DNA from: Dysidea avara
Taxonomy: Eukaryota; Porifera; Demospongiae; Dictyoceratida; Dysideidae
Assembly (NCBI RefSeq): GCF_963678975.1
Contig: NC_089272.1
Coordinates: 39,871,391 to 39,935,390, forward strand
Reading direction: 5' to 3'
Length of the DNA: 64,000 bases
In this document: positions 20,990-32,940 of the stretch, in pieces
Numbering within the stretch: the first letter of the stretch is position 1
Layout: each line of letters opens with the position of its first letter
Made by a program: the position numbers and the translations under genes
Notes under the pieces: model-generated
What the model was told of the DNA's origin: nothing
What the model saw: only the letters and a program-made list of their open reading frames with translations
The model's database searches: none

Positions 20990-21800
20990 TGTTGATACCA
21001 ACCAACCCTATTAGTCTACTGTAACAGTTTATGGACTGCAATCATAATAATACTTTTTCATGATTACCTTTATAGTGGACCAAAAGTGTCACAAAAATAA
21101 CCGAGATACTCTAATAGAGTAGTCAATTGAGTGGTCAACTCTATACTCAAGTATAGTATGTACACATTGAGCTGGTTCCTCAATAATTCATGGAATAAAT
21201 TTCACACGATCTTGAAATTTGGCTCATTTGTAGTACTGCTTGACCTGCAAAAACATTTCAAAATTATTCAAATTCATGACACAATATTTACAGCTAATCA
21301 AAATTTTCACCATACATTTTCTATGGGGAAGCCATAAACATACAGTGTTTATTACTGCCTCTTCCCAAAACTGTAATGGAGCTAAACCATAAATGTCTGT
21401 TGATGACACTTTTACTGTCACCACTAATCATCTGGTTGGCTGAATTGTTAGTTTTCTTCAGAAAAAAATCCAATTTTTATTTTAAGCTGTTTTTCATACA
21501 TACTATAGAAAAGTTGCATTTTATGTTTCCTAAAATGCTAATCACCTATATACTACTGTAACAGTTAGGATACTATTGAAATTGTCTAAAATATGAAATG
21601 GTCCAAGAAATAGTCCACTATTGAAATGGTCTAAGGTGGTGGATAAGATGTGTTAGGTTAATGGCAATAAGTTTAATAGCAACAGTTCAGGTGAATGTGT
21701 TACCTCCTAAATAATTTTATTTTAATGATAATTCAGACACATGAAATTGGTGCCAAATCCTGGAAGAGGCAACACAAATTTGGCTGAATTGTCATTAATT
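20990..21800. repeat. Dispersed repeat family R, copy 3
   Basis: 20990-21500 matches 7380-7900 directly. 21520-21790 matches about 11390-11900 in reverse complement without the MITE found there. It holds a copy of the dispersed motif at 21101-21126. Frames on both strands at 21131-21561 are repeat sequence. Confidence 0.8.
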
Positions 21801-22200
21801 TTCTGTAACAACTTTAAACAGGCTGTAGGACCAGGTGTCCTACAGACCTTCAGTACTTGTGCTGTAAAGCCTTAATAAATAAACTATTATCCATTTGGTT
21901 CCACATGGGGTACTTTGAGATAATAAGTCACTCTCTAGAGTTCCTTGGATACATATACATGAAATTGACAAGGAGAAAACATCCTGACCACCTGGTAGAC
22001 TCCCGTAAGCATTCCAGCATTAATCGGATGGCTGCAGGTTTGAGGCTGCCTAGGTCCAGTGACTCCAGTCATGGATTTTGTCTCCTTTCTCCACCTTTTC
22101 AACACATTTTCTGTAACAAATTTAAACAGGATGTAGGACCAGGTATCCTACAGACCTTCAGCACTTGTGCTGTAAAGCCTTAATAAATAAATAAATAAAT
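21801..22200 (+). mobile_element. Two SINE copies with shared tail
   Basis: A truncated copy (about 21801-21885) and a fuller one (about 21955-22200). Both end with CAGACCTTCAGYACTTGTGC, TGTAAAGCCTTAATAAATAA; the second ends in a (TAAA)n tail. The fuller copy has a tRNA-like B box, GGTTTGAGGCTG, at about 22039. The same tail motif ends the SINE copies at 48.4 and 56.0 kb. The 108-residue frame across it is not a gene. Confidence 0.65.
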
Positions 22201-24473
22201 TCCTACAGTGTACCATCACTGTTACCTCTTTTTGCTACCACCTTGAATTTCACAATTTTATCACTCTGGGAAGTCATACCCATTTTTTACAGCTTGGTTG
22301 TAGATTGATTCACAGGAGATGTAGATAGGATTTATTCCTGTGATCTTCACTTTATAATGGAATTGTACTTTGTAGAACTGTAGTTGCTGTACATGTATTA
22401 GTGTATACATGTGTTATTCATGAAACTTACTTTACTAATATTTCAAATTCCTTAGCTACAGTAAATAGTGGCATGCAGTGAATCATTTAATATTTACAAG
22501 ATATGCAGGGTTTTTATTATGGTAAAACATAAATATCTTATTGTAAAGCACCTTACTGTAGGAAAAATTGTCAGCATTCCAGCCCACACTGGTCATGCTC
22601 TAAACAGCAAAAACATTCAGTATTTCTCTGTCAGTGGATAAATTCCCCTCAAAAATGAATTTAATGTACTAATTATCTCCACTCTGTCTTGGTGATTAAT
22701 ACATCATTTTTGGGGTTTCTGAAACATGTCTTTCTACACTCTTTACTAATTGAAGGGGTCAGTGGAAAATGGGGACATGTGCCATTTTAGATTTTCCATT
22801 TTCTAAACAGTAGAATGGCTTGGTTTAACCATGTGAATAATATTGCCACTAAGTAAACAACAGAGTTTAAAAGTTCATGGCAGTCTTAATAATATAACGT
22901 TTAGCAAATATTGCAAAATTCAATTATGTCCCCAAAATTCTGTTCAACGCCCATTACATGGTCACCAAATATTTAAAATGGCACTTATCCACTTTTTCTG
23001 CTGGCCACTTCAATAATACAGGTGTACATGTAGTACACAAGTTACTTCAACATAATATTATGGATGTGCATGTGTACTGTAATAACAGAAAATGAAACTT
23101 CACATAATGTGCTACCACGAATGTACCAAACTTATACGTATGTACAAAATCTAAGTTTCTTATTGACATTATTCAGTTACTGATAAGTGCACAGATGATA
23201 AGTGCACTACTGCTGTTAAGCAACAGCAGGATGCTGTAAAAACAATGCTTAATAAGCATTTGGTGAATCTGTAGTTCAAAATGGGATGGTATGTAAGTGC
23301 ATGTTTGTATTTGCTATGCATATAGCAACACATGTGCCTGTATGTGAAGATAATTTATATGCTTGTAAAGCAATTAAGTAAAGTATTATAATGTTTTCTA
23401 TCTATCCATCCACATTCTTTCTTCATACTTTACTCCACAGCAGAACACATACTGATAATATAACCCCTGGACCAGTGCTCATCGTTACTGAAGTTTGTTG
23501 CTGCAAATGAGATCAATTAATTTTCCTATCTAGCATGTATAGCAGCCAGTCAAGATTTCACCTATGAATCCCTGTATACATAACTTCCAACTCTCATGTA
23601 GCAGTCACTGCCTAATAGTGATCATTTTGTGGTTTTTACAACAGGAACCACAATCAACTACTGTATTCGCTTCATTTCAAAAAACATGCCTTCAATGAAT
23701 ACTTTGTAATCTATTAAGCTTCACTGCTTAAGCGTATATTCAACACATGAGTATAATGGTACAGTTACCTCACTGCTCTATTAATTGTATTATTATATAT
23801 TGTTCTATTCATATAAATTATTTGAAAGCTCCATGGCTTTATACTTTATAACAGGTTGTTATAGTCTATCTGCACAAGCAGGATATCTGTTGTGGCTTAG
23901 CCATTGTAGTTTTGTGACTGAAACAATTAAGTGACTTGCAGCTGTGATACAGCAAGATTGAGCTCACTCAAAATAACATCTTTTTTGTTCCTCGAAATCA
24001 TTTTAGTGCAACTATTTTTTTCTACCTTTCAGTGCAACCTTTTTAATCCCTTAGGTGTACCACACAATCTTTTTTCTAGCCATACTACTACATCACTGTT
24101 TACCTTTTTCATGTTACCTTTTTTCTCTTACTATGTATCTTTGTATCTTTACTACTTCACAAAACTGCATATTATTATTATAGGTATATATATTAACTAA
24201 AAAAACATAGCTAAATTTTTGTCAAAACATTGCAGTGAGCACAATATGCATGGAAACAAAAAGAGTGTAATTAGCATGATAGGCATGTTGGGCTGGTACT
24301 GGTGCTAGTACACACTAAGCAAAGAACATACAGTAATAACACAATCTAAAGCCGCATGGAGCCAAATAGTGTATCAACAACAAGTGTATGTGTATACAGA
24401 AACTACGCACATGTACAGTGTATGACTGTGCAACACATCATTTTTTACACAATAATCCTTCTCTTTTCATATT
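22201..24473. other. No gene recognised
   Basis: About 2.3 kb of AT-rich sequence upstream of the membrane-receptor gene. Part of 23480-23790 resembles the interior of the pogo-like element at 54308-54908 (shared TGTATACATAACTT and TTCAATGAATACT blocks), so it may be an old fragment. The 23931-24200 frame is low-complexity. Confidence 0.4.
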
Positions 24474-25856
24474 ATGAACATGTTACTAGTTACTATGCAA
24501 TGTTATAATAATAATAATGCTTGTGTGTATGCAGTACACTATTCTAAATTACAATCTCTTTTCTACAGTTTCTGTCTACTTGTAACAACATCACTTCTTT
24601 TTCAAGTAACAGCTCGCACAGTATACATAACACCTGATGATGATAACTCGACCAACACCATTAACACATGTGCTCTATCACACTGTATCAGTAATGCCCA
24701 ATGGTATTTCACTTCTAACACCCAACTGGTATTTCAGCCAGAAATTTATTACCTTAAAGAAGATTTCATTTTGAAAAATAAGAAATATATTGCAATTAAC
24801 GGAAACAGCGGCATAATAAAATGTGCAAGTTCAACAGTTGGTCTAGCAATAATTAAAGTCACAAACATTGTTATAAAAGATATACAACTAGTAAATTGTG
24901 GCAAAAATTATACTGACATTTTATTGGATTCTTTTAACTACCTCACTGTTGATGTGCAAAAGCTTCATTGGCATGCTGCAATACAGTTACATAACTGTAC
25001 ATCTTTAGTTGTTAACAATATATCAATAACAGTTGAGATTGGTACCCATGGAATTGTGGTTGTTAATGCTGTGAAAAATTCTGAGTTTAACAATGTACAT
25101 ATCACTGTTTTATCTTCACAATTATCAAATTCTACTACTAGTGGAGTGATGATATTCTATTGTAATCTACGTTTAGATATATTTTGGACTCAGTTATACA
25201 ACAGTTTAGACATAGACAACTTTGTTTTTATGCATGGGAGCAAAAGAATCCAGAATGCATTCTTCATTATGTTTTATAGAAATAAATTAGAAAATTATGT
25301 CACAATTACAAATGTCATACTAAGAGATTTATGCAATGTAAAAGCATTGTATTATTATAGTTATTTCAATGTTGAATCAAGTGAGGTAGAATTTAGAAAC
25401 TGCTATATTGGCAACAATACCTATACACAGCCATCTGTACTGTTCACCTTACAATCATGGCTCAATGCAGATAATTCCCTCATTCTTTGTAATGTTACAG
25501 TTTACAAAAATGCAAACTTAAGTTCAGTGATAACAGTTGAAAATGGAATTTTCAGCAACACTTTCAATGTATTCATTACAAGTTCTATTTTCACTTACAA
25601 TCATGTTATGAACATCATTAAAGATATACATTATGTATATATAAATGAAGAGTCAAAGCGGCCTACCAGGATAGTCATTTATAGTACCACTATTTCTTCA
25701 AACACACACAGAAATGGTATTGGTATGATATCAGTACACTATGGGAAGATTGAAATTAGTGAAGTGGAAATTACAAATAACAGCTACTATGAGAACATTG
25801 TGGAACTTGATTTTTCTTACATGATAATTAAAGATTATTTGCACATTACATGCTAG
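24474..25856 (+). CDS. Beta-helix ectodomain of sponge-type membrane receptor (5' part)
   Basis: A 460-codon frame that is the extracellular half of one gene continued by the frame at 25873-28050. A hydrophobic stretch at residues 29-45 followed by VTA-RTVYITPDDD is a signal peptide. A pyrimidine-rich tract ending in CTACAG at about 24570 suggests that the real exon may start there, with the first 30 or so residues being intronic. The rest is a long series of short, strongly beta, asparagine-rich segments with many N-glycosylation sites (NNIS, NNVH, NITN and so on), typical of a right-handed parallel beta-helix. The frame ends in TAG, but family-like sequence continues in other frames just downstream. 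This is either a recent pseudogene, a sequencing error or an overlooked splice. Probable role: cell-surface recognition; no ligand can be inferred. Confidence 0.7.
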   Translation: MNMLLVTMQCYNNNNACVYAVHYSKLQSLFYSFCLLVTTSLLFQVTARTVYITPDDDNSTNTINTCALSHCISNAQWYFTSNTQLVFQPEIYYLKEDFILKNKKYIAINGNSGIIKCASSTVGLAIIKVTNIVIKDIQLVNCGKNYTDILLDSFNYLTVDVQKLHWHAAIQLHNCTSLVVNNISITVEIGTHGIVVVNAVKNSEFNNVHITVLSSQLSNSTTSGVMIFYCNLRLDIFWTQLYNSLDIDNFVFMHGSKRIQNAFFIMFYRNKLENYVTITNVILRDLCNVKALYYYSYFNVESSEVEFRNCYIGNNTYTQPSVLFTLQSWLNADNSLILCNVTVYKNANLSSVITVENGIFSNTFNVFITSSIFTYNHVMNIIKDIHYVYINEESKRPTRIVIYSTTISSNTHRNGIGMISVHYGKIEISEVEITNNSYYENIVELDFSYMIIKDYLHITC

Positions 25857-25872
25857 ATATATTCTAAAAATT

Positions 25873-28050
25873 ATGGAAACTTCATTTATTTCAATAAAGT
25901 TCAAGAGTATGCTTAAAGTAACAAAGAATATAGTATATTCAGAACTGACAAAGGTATTTATGAACACAAAGCAGACAGAATCGCTGTGTTATTTTCAGTT
26001 CGTAGCACTACGCCATCCATTATTAGGTAACTCAACTAAGATAGAAATAGTGTACAACATGCACACTGCACCAGCACACTTAATAAATCACAAAATGTAC
26101 TTTAGAAACTGTGAATGGATTTCAGGTTATGTCACTGGTAAACTGATGGAACCTACTCCACATGATGTTTTCAATAAGGTTTTAAATATATCAAATTCAA
26201 GCATTGACAAACAATATATGGGAATAATTCCTTCAACTATTTGTAAGTGTGCAAATGCAACTACATATGAATGTACCTCACATAAACTTGGTCAAGTATT
26301 TCCTGGGCAAGTGTTGAAAATTAACTTGATTGTACCACGATTGTTATTATCAAAGCATTTAGTGATATTAATTGCTGAGACTGCACATTTACCACCAAAT
26401 GGTTGCAGAGTTGTTAAAGCTAGTGACATAACACAGGCACATACAGATACTGGTTGTAATCAGTATAACTACACTGTGTGGTCTGATAAAACTGAATGTG
26501 AACTATATCTGAGTGCTGAGGGAATATCTGAAATATTCTATGTTAAACTACAACCTTGTCCAGTAGGAGTTTCATTACAGAGTCATCTACAAGGATGTCA
26601 TTGTGATACAGTGTTGGATTGTGATGTTATCTCTGTCACTATTTGTAACTTAGTTGATAGTACTATATTACGTCCTGCTAACAGTTGGATATCAGCTGAT
26701 ACTGTCAATGGCTCACACAAGTACCATGTCTCCTCTCAATGTCCATATGACTACTGTTTACCCTACTCATCATACCTCAACTTGTCCACTCCTGACATGC
26801 AGTGTCAGTTTAACAGGTCTGGTGTGTTATGTGGACATTGTCAACAAGATCTCAGTGCTATATTTGGTTCATCTAGGTGTAAACATTGCTCCAACATCTA
26901 CTTGTTGATCATAGTACCTATAGCAATAGCAGGTATTGTGATGATGATGTTATTGTTTGTATTGAAATTGACTGTCACAAATGGAACTATTACAACCGTC
27001 ATCTTCTATTTCAACATCATCAATACAAATTATTCAACTTTGCTACCCAACTGTTATTCACCTGTTTGTGTATTACTTTCCATAATGAATTTGGATTTAG
27101 GCATTGAGACATGCTTCTACAATAAGATGACTGGCTATGCTAAAATATGTTTACAATTGACTTTCCCATCTTTCCTCATAGCAATAGCATTAGCACTGAT
27201 TATTGGTAGTCGTTACTCAAGCAAAGTACAGAGGCTTACAGCCCGACAAAGTTTACCTGTGCTTGCCACACTCTTTTTATTGAGTTATACTAAAATATTA
27301 TCAACAGTATGTCATGTATTATTGTTTTATTCTAATATTACTCACCTTCCAAATAAGCAGACACAGTTGTTCTGGTCAACAGATACAAGTGTTCAGTTGT
27401 TTGGGATCAAATTCACAATACTGTTTGTGACCTGCTTATTTATCTTTATAATATTGTTGCTATTTAATATGCTCCTGCTTTTCATGAGGCCACTATTACG
27501 ATTTAGATTTGTTAGCAGTTTCAAACCACTACTTGATCCATACCTTGGTCCATACAAGGACAAGTACTACTACTGGACTGGACTACAGCTCTTAATGAGG
27601 GCTGTGTTTTTTAGCTTGTCAGCTTTTAGAAAAGAGTTCAGCCTCATTAGTGGAATAATCATATTAGGAATCTTACTCTGCATTCAAGGAGTTACACGGC
27701 CTTTTAAGAGCAGATTCAAGAACATACAGGAATCTTTTGTTCTACTAAATCTTCACTTACTACATTTAATTGCATTACATGATCATTACAACAACACAAG
27801 CACTGCAGTACCACAGTACCTCATCTTAGTGGTACTCTTGTATTTCATGTTCTTCATAATGTACACCTGTATAACTATGACGTGTGGGAGTAAAATCAAA
27901 AAATTGAATGAGTTCATCATTAAACATTTAATCAAGAATAAACCAACAAAACCAGTTGAGCTATGCATGCAAAAGACTACCAGTGAAATTCCAGATGTGA
28001 CATTCAACTATAAAGAATTTCAAGAACCACTTGTTGCAGTAACTGATTAG
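25873..28050 (+). CDS. Cysteine-rich and multi-pass membrane part of the same receptor
   Basis: A 725-codon frame, shifted relative to the upstream frame, that carries on the same protein. The first methionine is probably not a true start. Residues about 100-340 are an extracellular cysteine-rich region (CKCANATTYEC, CHCDTVLDC) closing with VLCGHCQQDLSAIFGSSRC (about 318-336). Roughly ten hydrophobic helices follow from residue 342 (for example 342-366, 424-444, 511-541, 593-611 and 652-675), with short loops and a conserved-looking intracellular segment LDPYLGPYKDKYYYWTGLQL. The C-terminal tail is cytoplasmic and charged. I recognise this architecture as a large uncharacterised receptor-like family in sponges and relatives. 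It is not a canonical seven-helix receptor. The part from 25912 onward is intact, which argues for recent damage or an assembly error at the junction. Confidence 0.75.
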   Translation: METSFISIKFKSMLKVTKNIVYSELTKVFMNTKQTESLCYFQFVALRHPLLGNSTKIEIVYNMHTAPAHLINHKMYFRNCEWISGYVTGKLMEPTPHDVFNKVLNISNSSIDKQYMGIIPSTICKCANATTYECTSHKLGQVFPGQVLKINLIVPRLLLSKHLVILIAETAHLPPNGCRVVKASDITQAHTDTGCNQYNYTVWSDKTECELYLSAEGISEIFYVKLQPCPVGVSLQSHLQGCHCDTVLDCDVISVTICNLVDSTILRPANSWISADTVNGSHKYHVSSQCPYDYCLPYSSYLNLSTPDMQCQFNRSGVLCGHCQQDLSAIFGSSRCKHCSNIYLLIIVPIAIAGIVMMMLLFVLKLTVTNGTITTVIFYFNIINTNYSTLLPNCYSPVCVLLSIMNLDLGIETCFYNKMTGYAKICLQLTFPSFLIAIALALIIGSRYSSKVQRLTARQSLPVLATLFLLSYTKILSTVCHVLLFYSNITHLPNKQTQLFWSTDTSVQLFGIKFTILFVTCLFIFIILLLFNMLLLFMRPLLRFRFVSSFKPLLDPYLGPYKDKYYYWTGLQLLMRAVFFSLSAFRKEFSLISGIIILGILLCIQGVTRPFKSRFKNIQESFVLLNLHLLHLIALHDHYNNTSTAVPQYLILVVLLYFMFFIMYTCITMTCGSKIKKLNEFIIKHLIKNKPTKPVELCMQKTTSEIPDVTFNYKEFQEPLVAVTD

Positions 28051-29289
28051 CATTGCTTGTAAATGAACTATGATACTTTCATCAACAATTGACATGATAA
28101 ATTTGCATATACATGTATACACCTGTAGTAGAGCTACCATATTATAGATGAATGACTCAATATATGAATCAATAGTCAAGCAAGTGTATATTGTAAAAAA
28201 TTAAATTAAAACCAATTTGAAAGGAGAGTGACATCAAGTTTCCTTTTTCACTAGTACTAATGATCTACTATTCGATAGTATTCATGATAAAATCAGTAGC
28301 TAGACTGTCTGTAATAAATTTTCTTTAATCAATAAGCTGATCATGAGATGCAACAATCAGGGGCTGGCAAGGGGAAGGGCACAAACAGGCTAAGTTGTAG
28401 GTGGTTGGGAGAGCAGATTCTCTTCTTAGTGGTGTCTCACTGTTGATTTTCCATTCTAGCCTTTGCAGATAGTTGTGAAGTATTAAAACCTGTTTTAAAG
28501 GCTATGAATGCCTTAAATACCAGTAACACAATAATTATTTTTGAGGCACTTAGTAAATATGAAGTTGTTGGACAGCTGCTTTAACTTTGGTTTCAAGTGA
28601 ATTTGTGATAAATGGTTTCATGAGTTATAATTGATTTTGGCCTGGAAAGATTTGGTAGTTCATAGCTATGGCTCCTCAACAAAAAGGAAGGTGGGAGGAG
28701 AGGTATTTGCCCCAAATTCCTGATCCTGTATATATTCCCATTAACAATAATGCACATAAAGCTATATCATATATAAAATTACAAGCACAGCATACACAAC
28801 TTTGCATGTTTATCTAGTTATGTTGTTTATGAAATCAAATGCTCCTAAGTGTGGGATAGAACCAAGTTATCCTTGAAACAGCTATACCTCCATATTATGA
28901 AACATTAGGGAATGTTTGCAAATCCATGAAATTTTTATTGCAACAATGCATGACCTCGAAAATATCCCCCCGACCCCCTTGAACTATTAGGCTATACAGT
29001 AGGTAATCTCACATGAAAATCAAGCCACATGTACAGTGATGCAGTATATCATTAAAAAGACATAGGGCAATAAAAGGTAGTGAAACAAGATAACATTATA
29101 ATATTATGAATGATGGTATTACATCATAGCTACGGGGGAAACCCCTACATTGGTATGTCATAACAGTTACTTTGTTCAATTCCAAAGTAAGACCAGATTT
29201 CAAGTCTACAGGCATCAAGAAAGTTGGGAAAGTATTGTAAGTTGATGTGTGTGGAAGACATCTTCTAACAAAACTGCTAACATTTTTTA
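28051..29289. other. No gene recognised
   Basis: AT-rich 3' flank of the receptor gene. No further frame, RNA gene or clear element can be supported. Confidence 0.4.
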
Positions 29290-29772
29290 TCCACCCAAAA
29301 CACCTTCGCTGTAAAATAATACATCCAAGAAACTACAAATATCTGTAACCCACAGCTCAGTTGTAGAGAAAGACCTCATTAAAGTAAAAATAACTGGTAT
29401 GTAACTTAACGAGCTGATATCTGGAGTGGCCAAGAACCAATCTTACTGTCATTTCCAAAGTTTTATTCCATGCAAGAACACCTTGACTGTAAACAGGTGT
29501 ACCCATGAAAGCAAAAGTAACCGGCAACTGAAACAACTGATATGTGAAGCAGTCAAGAATCAATGTTAATATGTAACTAATTGCAATTAACAGAAAAAAT
29601 TTAACATTGAAACCTTTATCGTTCAGCTGTGTTCAATATTCACTTTTGCTGCATCCTAAATTAATTTTAATTGGCTGGTACTTTGGCCGCCTTTTTTTTG
29701 CTCTATACAATGACTATTTAAAAAAGTGACCAAATTATCAGCCAATTAGAGTAAAAAAAATAATTTGAAGAT
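29290..29772. mobile_element. Foldback element, one arm mostly complete
   Basis: Begins TCCACCCAAAACACCTTCGC after TA (29288-29289) and follows the left arm of the 10149-10960 palindrome at moderate divergence to its centre (TTGGCCGCCTTTTTT, about 29685). The other arm is cut to about 60 bp. Confidence 0.7.
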
Positions 29773-29998
29773 GAACAAAATGGCTTAAAATGGCAGATTT
29801 CAGTTCTTTAAAAAAATACTTTTATCAAGTCCTTTTGACTTCATCTTTGGTAGTGGACCTAAACTGCTTCCAAATTAACTTCTAAGGCTTCTTTTGAGGT
29901 TGGAAAAGGTTTATAAAGTGGTATTTAGTTGAGTGTTCTATTAGGATTTTGGAAAAATATAGGTGATCTCTATTATGAACCACTACCATGGTTCATGA

Positions 29999-30166
29999 TA
30001 TGATTTAGCATCAGAGAATCAGGAAAATAGCTATTGGTGTTGTCACCTGGCAATTTCAGTATTGCATTATTATAAAACATTCCTAGGAATGCAATATTAT
30101 AAAATACTGAAATTTCCAGGTGACAACACCAATATTTTCCTGATTTTCTGATGCTAAATCATATAT
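29999..30166. repeat. 168-bp palindrome
   Basis: Arms of about 80 bp (ATGATTTAGCATCAGA ... CAGTATTGCATTATTATAAA and its complement) meet at a CCTAGG centre near 30088. It is a foldback of a family not seen elsewhere in the window. Confidence 0.85.
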
Positions 30167-30575
30167 TAATAGATTGCTGACAACTTTTGATGCTATTCAA
30201 CAACAGCAGTCTTTTCTCTTTTCACTGCTGCACCATGTTGCCTTAAATTTGCATTCCCATATGTTTGCAATACATTATATTCATTTTTTATCATAACGTC
30301 GTAACCCTTCTTCTACAGACAAAGTTGGCAATGTAATCATAATGTTTGCTGTTATATGGTTAACTAATTGTCAACAATTATTTGAGACTATATACAACAA
30401 ATTCTTATACAATATAAACTGGACTGATATTTGTAACTACTGTACTATACTTGTGAACTACATACTTTTGCATACATTTGACATAATATAGCTAAAATTA
30501 ATGCTAACTGTATGTGTCTTCGCTGATCCACTATCGGAAAAGTCACATAGTCGGAAACCTTATAATTTTAGCTAA

Positions 30576-31217
30576 GGCCATACCTATTTGTGACTGAATT
30601 TTGAAAGATCACCCATATGGGCGCATTTGACACCTAAAATATTTAATAATCAAATCACAAACTTTATAGTGAAAATCTACTTGTTAGTGGTTGTAAGCTG
30701 TTCTCAATGCCTTAAATTACAAGAAAATTCTTGAAATATTTTAAAAACTGTGCTCTGCTCTTATTAGCAACCCACTAAACACGAAACTTCTAATTATTTC
30801 ACGCGTGCCCATATGGGTGATTTTCCAAAATTCGATTTGATCTTATGTTGTCCGGGCCCGACCGACTACATTTTTCTTCAAATGAAATAATTTTGAAAAT
30901 CACTTGTGCGGATCACGTGTACTTAATTAAAGACAACACATCCCCTCGTGATATAGTCCAAAAGGGACCATTGAAGATCATCCAATGCTCTAAAATTGTA
31001 GAATACGATGGGAAAGCTCTTTTGGAGATATCTGATGCTACTAGAAGAGTATGAAACCTAGATTTTTAACTGTGTATGTACTATTATAGCTACATTCATT
31101 ACTTGCATTTTGTATGCTTGTGTTTAAAATTTTTATCATTTTCATTTTCAAACCGACCTACCTACCCAAATTTAAAATAATTTTGCCCGCGCAACATAAC
31201 ATCAAATAGGTATGGCC
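30576..31217. mobile_element. Harbinger-like element with a nested MITE
   Basis: A 642-bp element with ends GGCCATACCTATTTG and its complement, flanked by the 3-bp duplication TAA (30573-30575 and 31218-31220). The interior left part (about 30590-30835) matches the MITE at 11597-11841, with CCCATATGGG palindromes at both sides. The plus-strand frame 30845-31054 (69 codons) lies in the remaining unique part. Its composition is protein-like, but I recognise no domain, and it could be element-derived. The right end lies about 220 bp upstream of the sulfatase start codon. Confidence 0.75.
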
Positions 31218-31437
31218 TAAATATGAGGACATCAAGTATCAACGTGACCTTAGCTAGTTGGATTCGGTCCATGCTGCAAAAACTCTCAGGTACGTACGTA
31301 CGTAGTCAGATTCTCCTAAGTCTAGACTACAATGGGAGGCGCCATTAATGGTGGCGCTTAGGCGCTAGTGGCTAATATTTAAACTAATTTCACGCACATA
31401 GCTAAGGGTGTGGCTGTTGATTACGTAATAACACCTT

Positions 31438-32940
31438 TTGTTCACGATGTTGGTAAAAACTACCTTGTTTCTCATCTTGATTTCATTAATACAACCCAAT
31501 AACATCGATGCTGCAAAGCCCAACGTATTAATGTTTGTCATTGATGACTTGGGATGGAACGATACCAGTTACAAAGGATCCGACATTAAAACACCAACCA
31601 TTGACCAATTTGCCAACGAAGGAATTCGATTGCAACAATACTATGTTCAACGAGTATGTTCTCCTACAAGATCTGCTATAATGGCTGGGCGTTATCCTTA
31701 TCACATGGGATTAGCGAGGACTACAATTGAAAATGGAAAACCTTTTGCTTTGCCCTTAAACCAGACAACAATTGCCAACGAGTTAAAGAATGGCGGCTAT
31801 TCTACTCATTGTGTAGGGAAGTGGCACCTCGGAATGATGAAATGGGAATACACTCCAACATACAGAGGATTTGACAACTTCTATGGTTACTATGATGGAG
31901 CAGAGGATTACTTTACTCATTCACGCAATGAAGGGCGAAAGTTTATTGGGTTAGATTTGAGGAACAACACAACACCAGTTACTGACAAGAATGGAACTTA
32001 CAGTACTTTCCTGTTTACTGATGCTGTTGAGCAAATTATTGACCAACATGATAGTGACAAGGGACCTCTCTTTATTTATACAGCCTACCAGTCTGTACAT
32101 GGTCCATTAGAAGCACCTCAAAGTTACATTGATGATCCTGCATGTCGATCCATACCTTATGAAAATCGACGTATATTTTGTGGGATGTTACGAGCAGCTG
32201 ATGAAGGAATAGGCAACATTACTATGAAACTGAAAGAAAGAAATTTGTTAGATGATACAATAATTATATTTACTGCAGACAATGGAGGACAAACAGCGAA
32301 AGGTAGTAGTAACTGGCCATTGAGAGGTAACAAGGCTACTGTATTTGAAGGCGGTGTTCGTGGTACAGGATTTGTATGGGGCTCTAAATTGCCAAAACTG
32401 AACTATGATAACGATCAGTTGATTCATGTGAGTGACTGGCTACCAACAATAGTAGAAGGTATCGCAGGGTTAGAGCTTGACAGGAAGAAATGGAAGTTAG
32501 ATGGATACAATGTTTGGCCAACTATCACAATGAACAGTCAGACTCCTCGCAAAGAACTTTTAGTAAACCTAGATCCCCCAAAGAATGGCTTTATGGGTCA
32601 AGCAGCTATGCGGGTAGGAGATTGGAAACTTATTGTAGGGTTACCAAATTGCAGTTTAGCACCAGTAAAAATTGGTGATGGCTGTCCTGATGGATGGGTC
32701 CACTTGAACGGAACAATTGATCTTCCACCGTACACTCCATCCTTCACATGGCTATTCAACATTAAAGAAGATCCGAATGAAAGGAATAATGTTGCAGACC
32801 AACATCCTGACATTGTTAAACAGTTGAAGGAGAGGATAGAATATTACAATTCTACACATATTGAGCAATTAAACCCTCCAATTGATCCTAAATCGAGTCC
32901 ATCAAATTTTAATGGTATATGGACACCTTGGCTGGACTGA
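31438..32940 (+). CDS. Arylsulfatase B-type sulfatase
   Basis: An intron-free 500-codon gene for a lysosomal or secreted sulfatase of the N-acetylgalactosamine-4-sulfatase (ARSB) group, which removes sulfate esters from glycosaminoglycans or other sulfated sugars. A signal peptide (residues 1-25) is followed by the metal-binding pair in VIDDLGW (Asp36, Asp37). The formylglycine motif CSPTR is at 74-78, so Cys74 is the residue converted to formylglycine. GKWHLG is at 127-132, His221 in SVHGP, and DNGG at 281-284 with Lys299 in GNKATVFEGG complete the active site. Length is close to the usual 500-530 residues, and nothing essential is missing. Single-exon structure is unusual for the vertebrate gene and might reflect retroposition or ordinary sponge gene structure. 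The exact substrate cannot be read from the sequence. Confidence 0.95.
   Translation: MFTMLVKTTLFLILISLIQPNNIDAAKPNVLMFVIDDLGWNDTSYKGSDIKTPTIDQFANEGIRLQQYYVQRVCSPTRSAIMAGRYPYHMGLARTTIENGKPFALPLNQTTIANELKNGGYSTHCVGKWHLGMMKWEYTPTYRGFDNFYGYYDGAEDYFTHSRNEGRKFIGLDLRNNTTPVTDKNGTYSTFLFTDAVEQIIDQHDSDKGPLFIYTAYQSVHGPLEAPQSYIDDPACRSIPYENRRIFCGMLRAADEGIGNITMKLKERNLLDDTIIIFTADNGGQTAKGSSNWPLRGNKATVFEGGVRGTGFVWGSKLPKLNYDNDQLIHVSDWLPTIVEGIAGLELDRKKWKLDGYNVWPTITMNSQTPRKELLVNLDPPKNGFMGQAAMRVGDWKLIVGLPNCSLAPVKIGDGCPDGWVHLNGTIDLPPYTPSFTWLFNIKEDPNERNNVADQHPDIVKQLKERIEYYNSTHIEQLNPPIDPKSSPSNFNGIWTPWLD

Noticed and set aside
23931..24200. 89-codon Phe/Tyr-rich frame
   Set aside because: T-rich low-complexity sequence without supporting signals.
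30845..31054. Separate 69-codon host gene
   Set aside because: It lies wholly within the Harbinger-like element and has no domain I can recognise; noted under that element instead.
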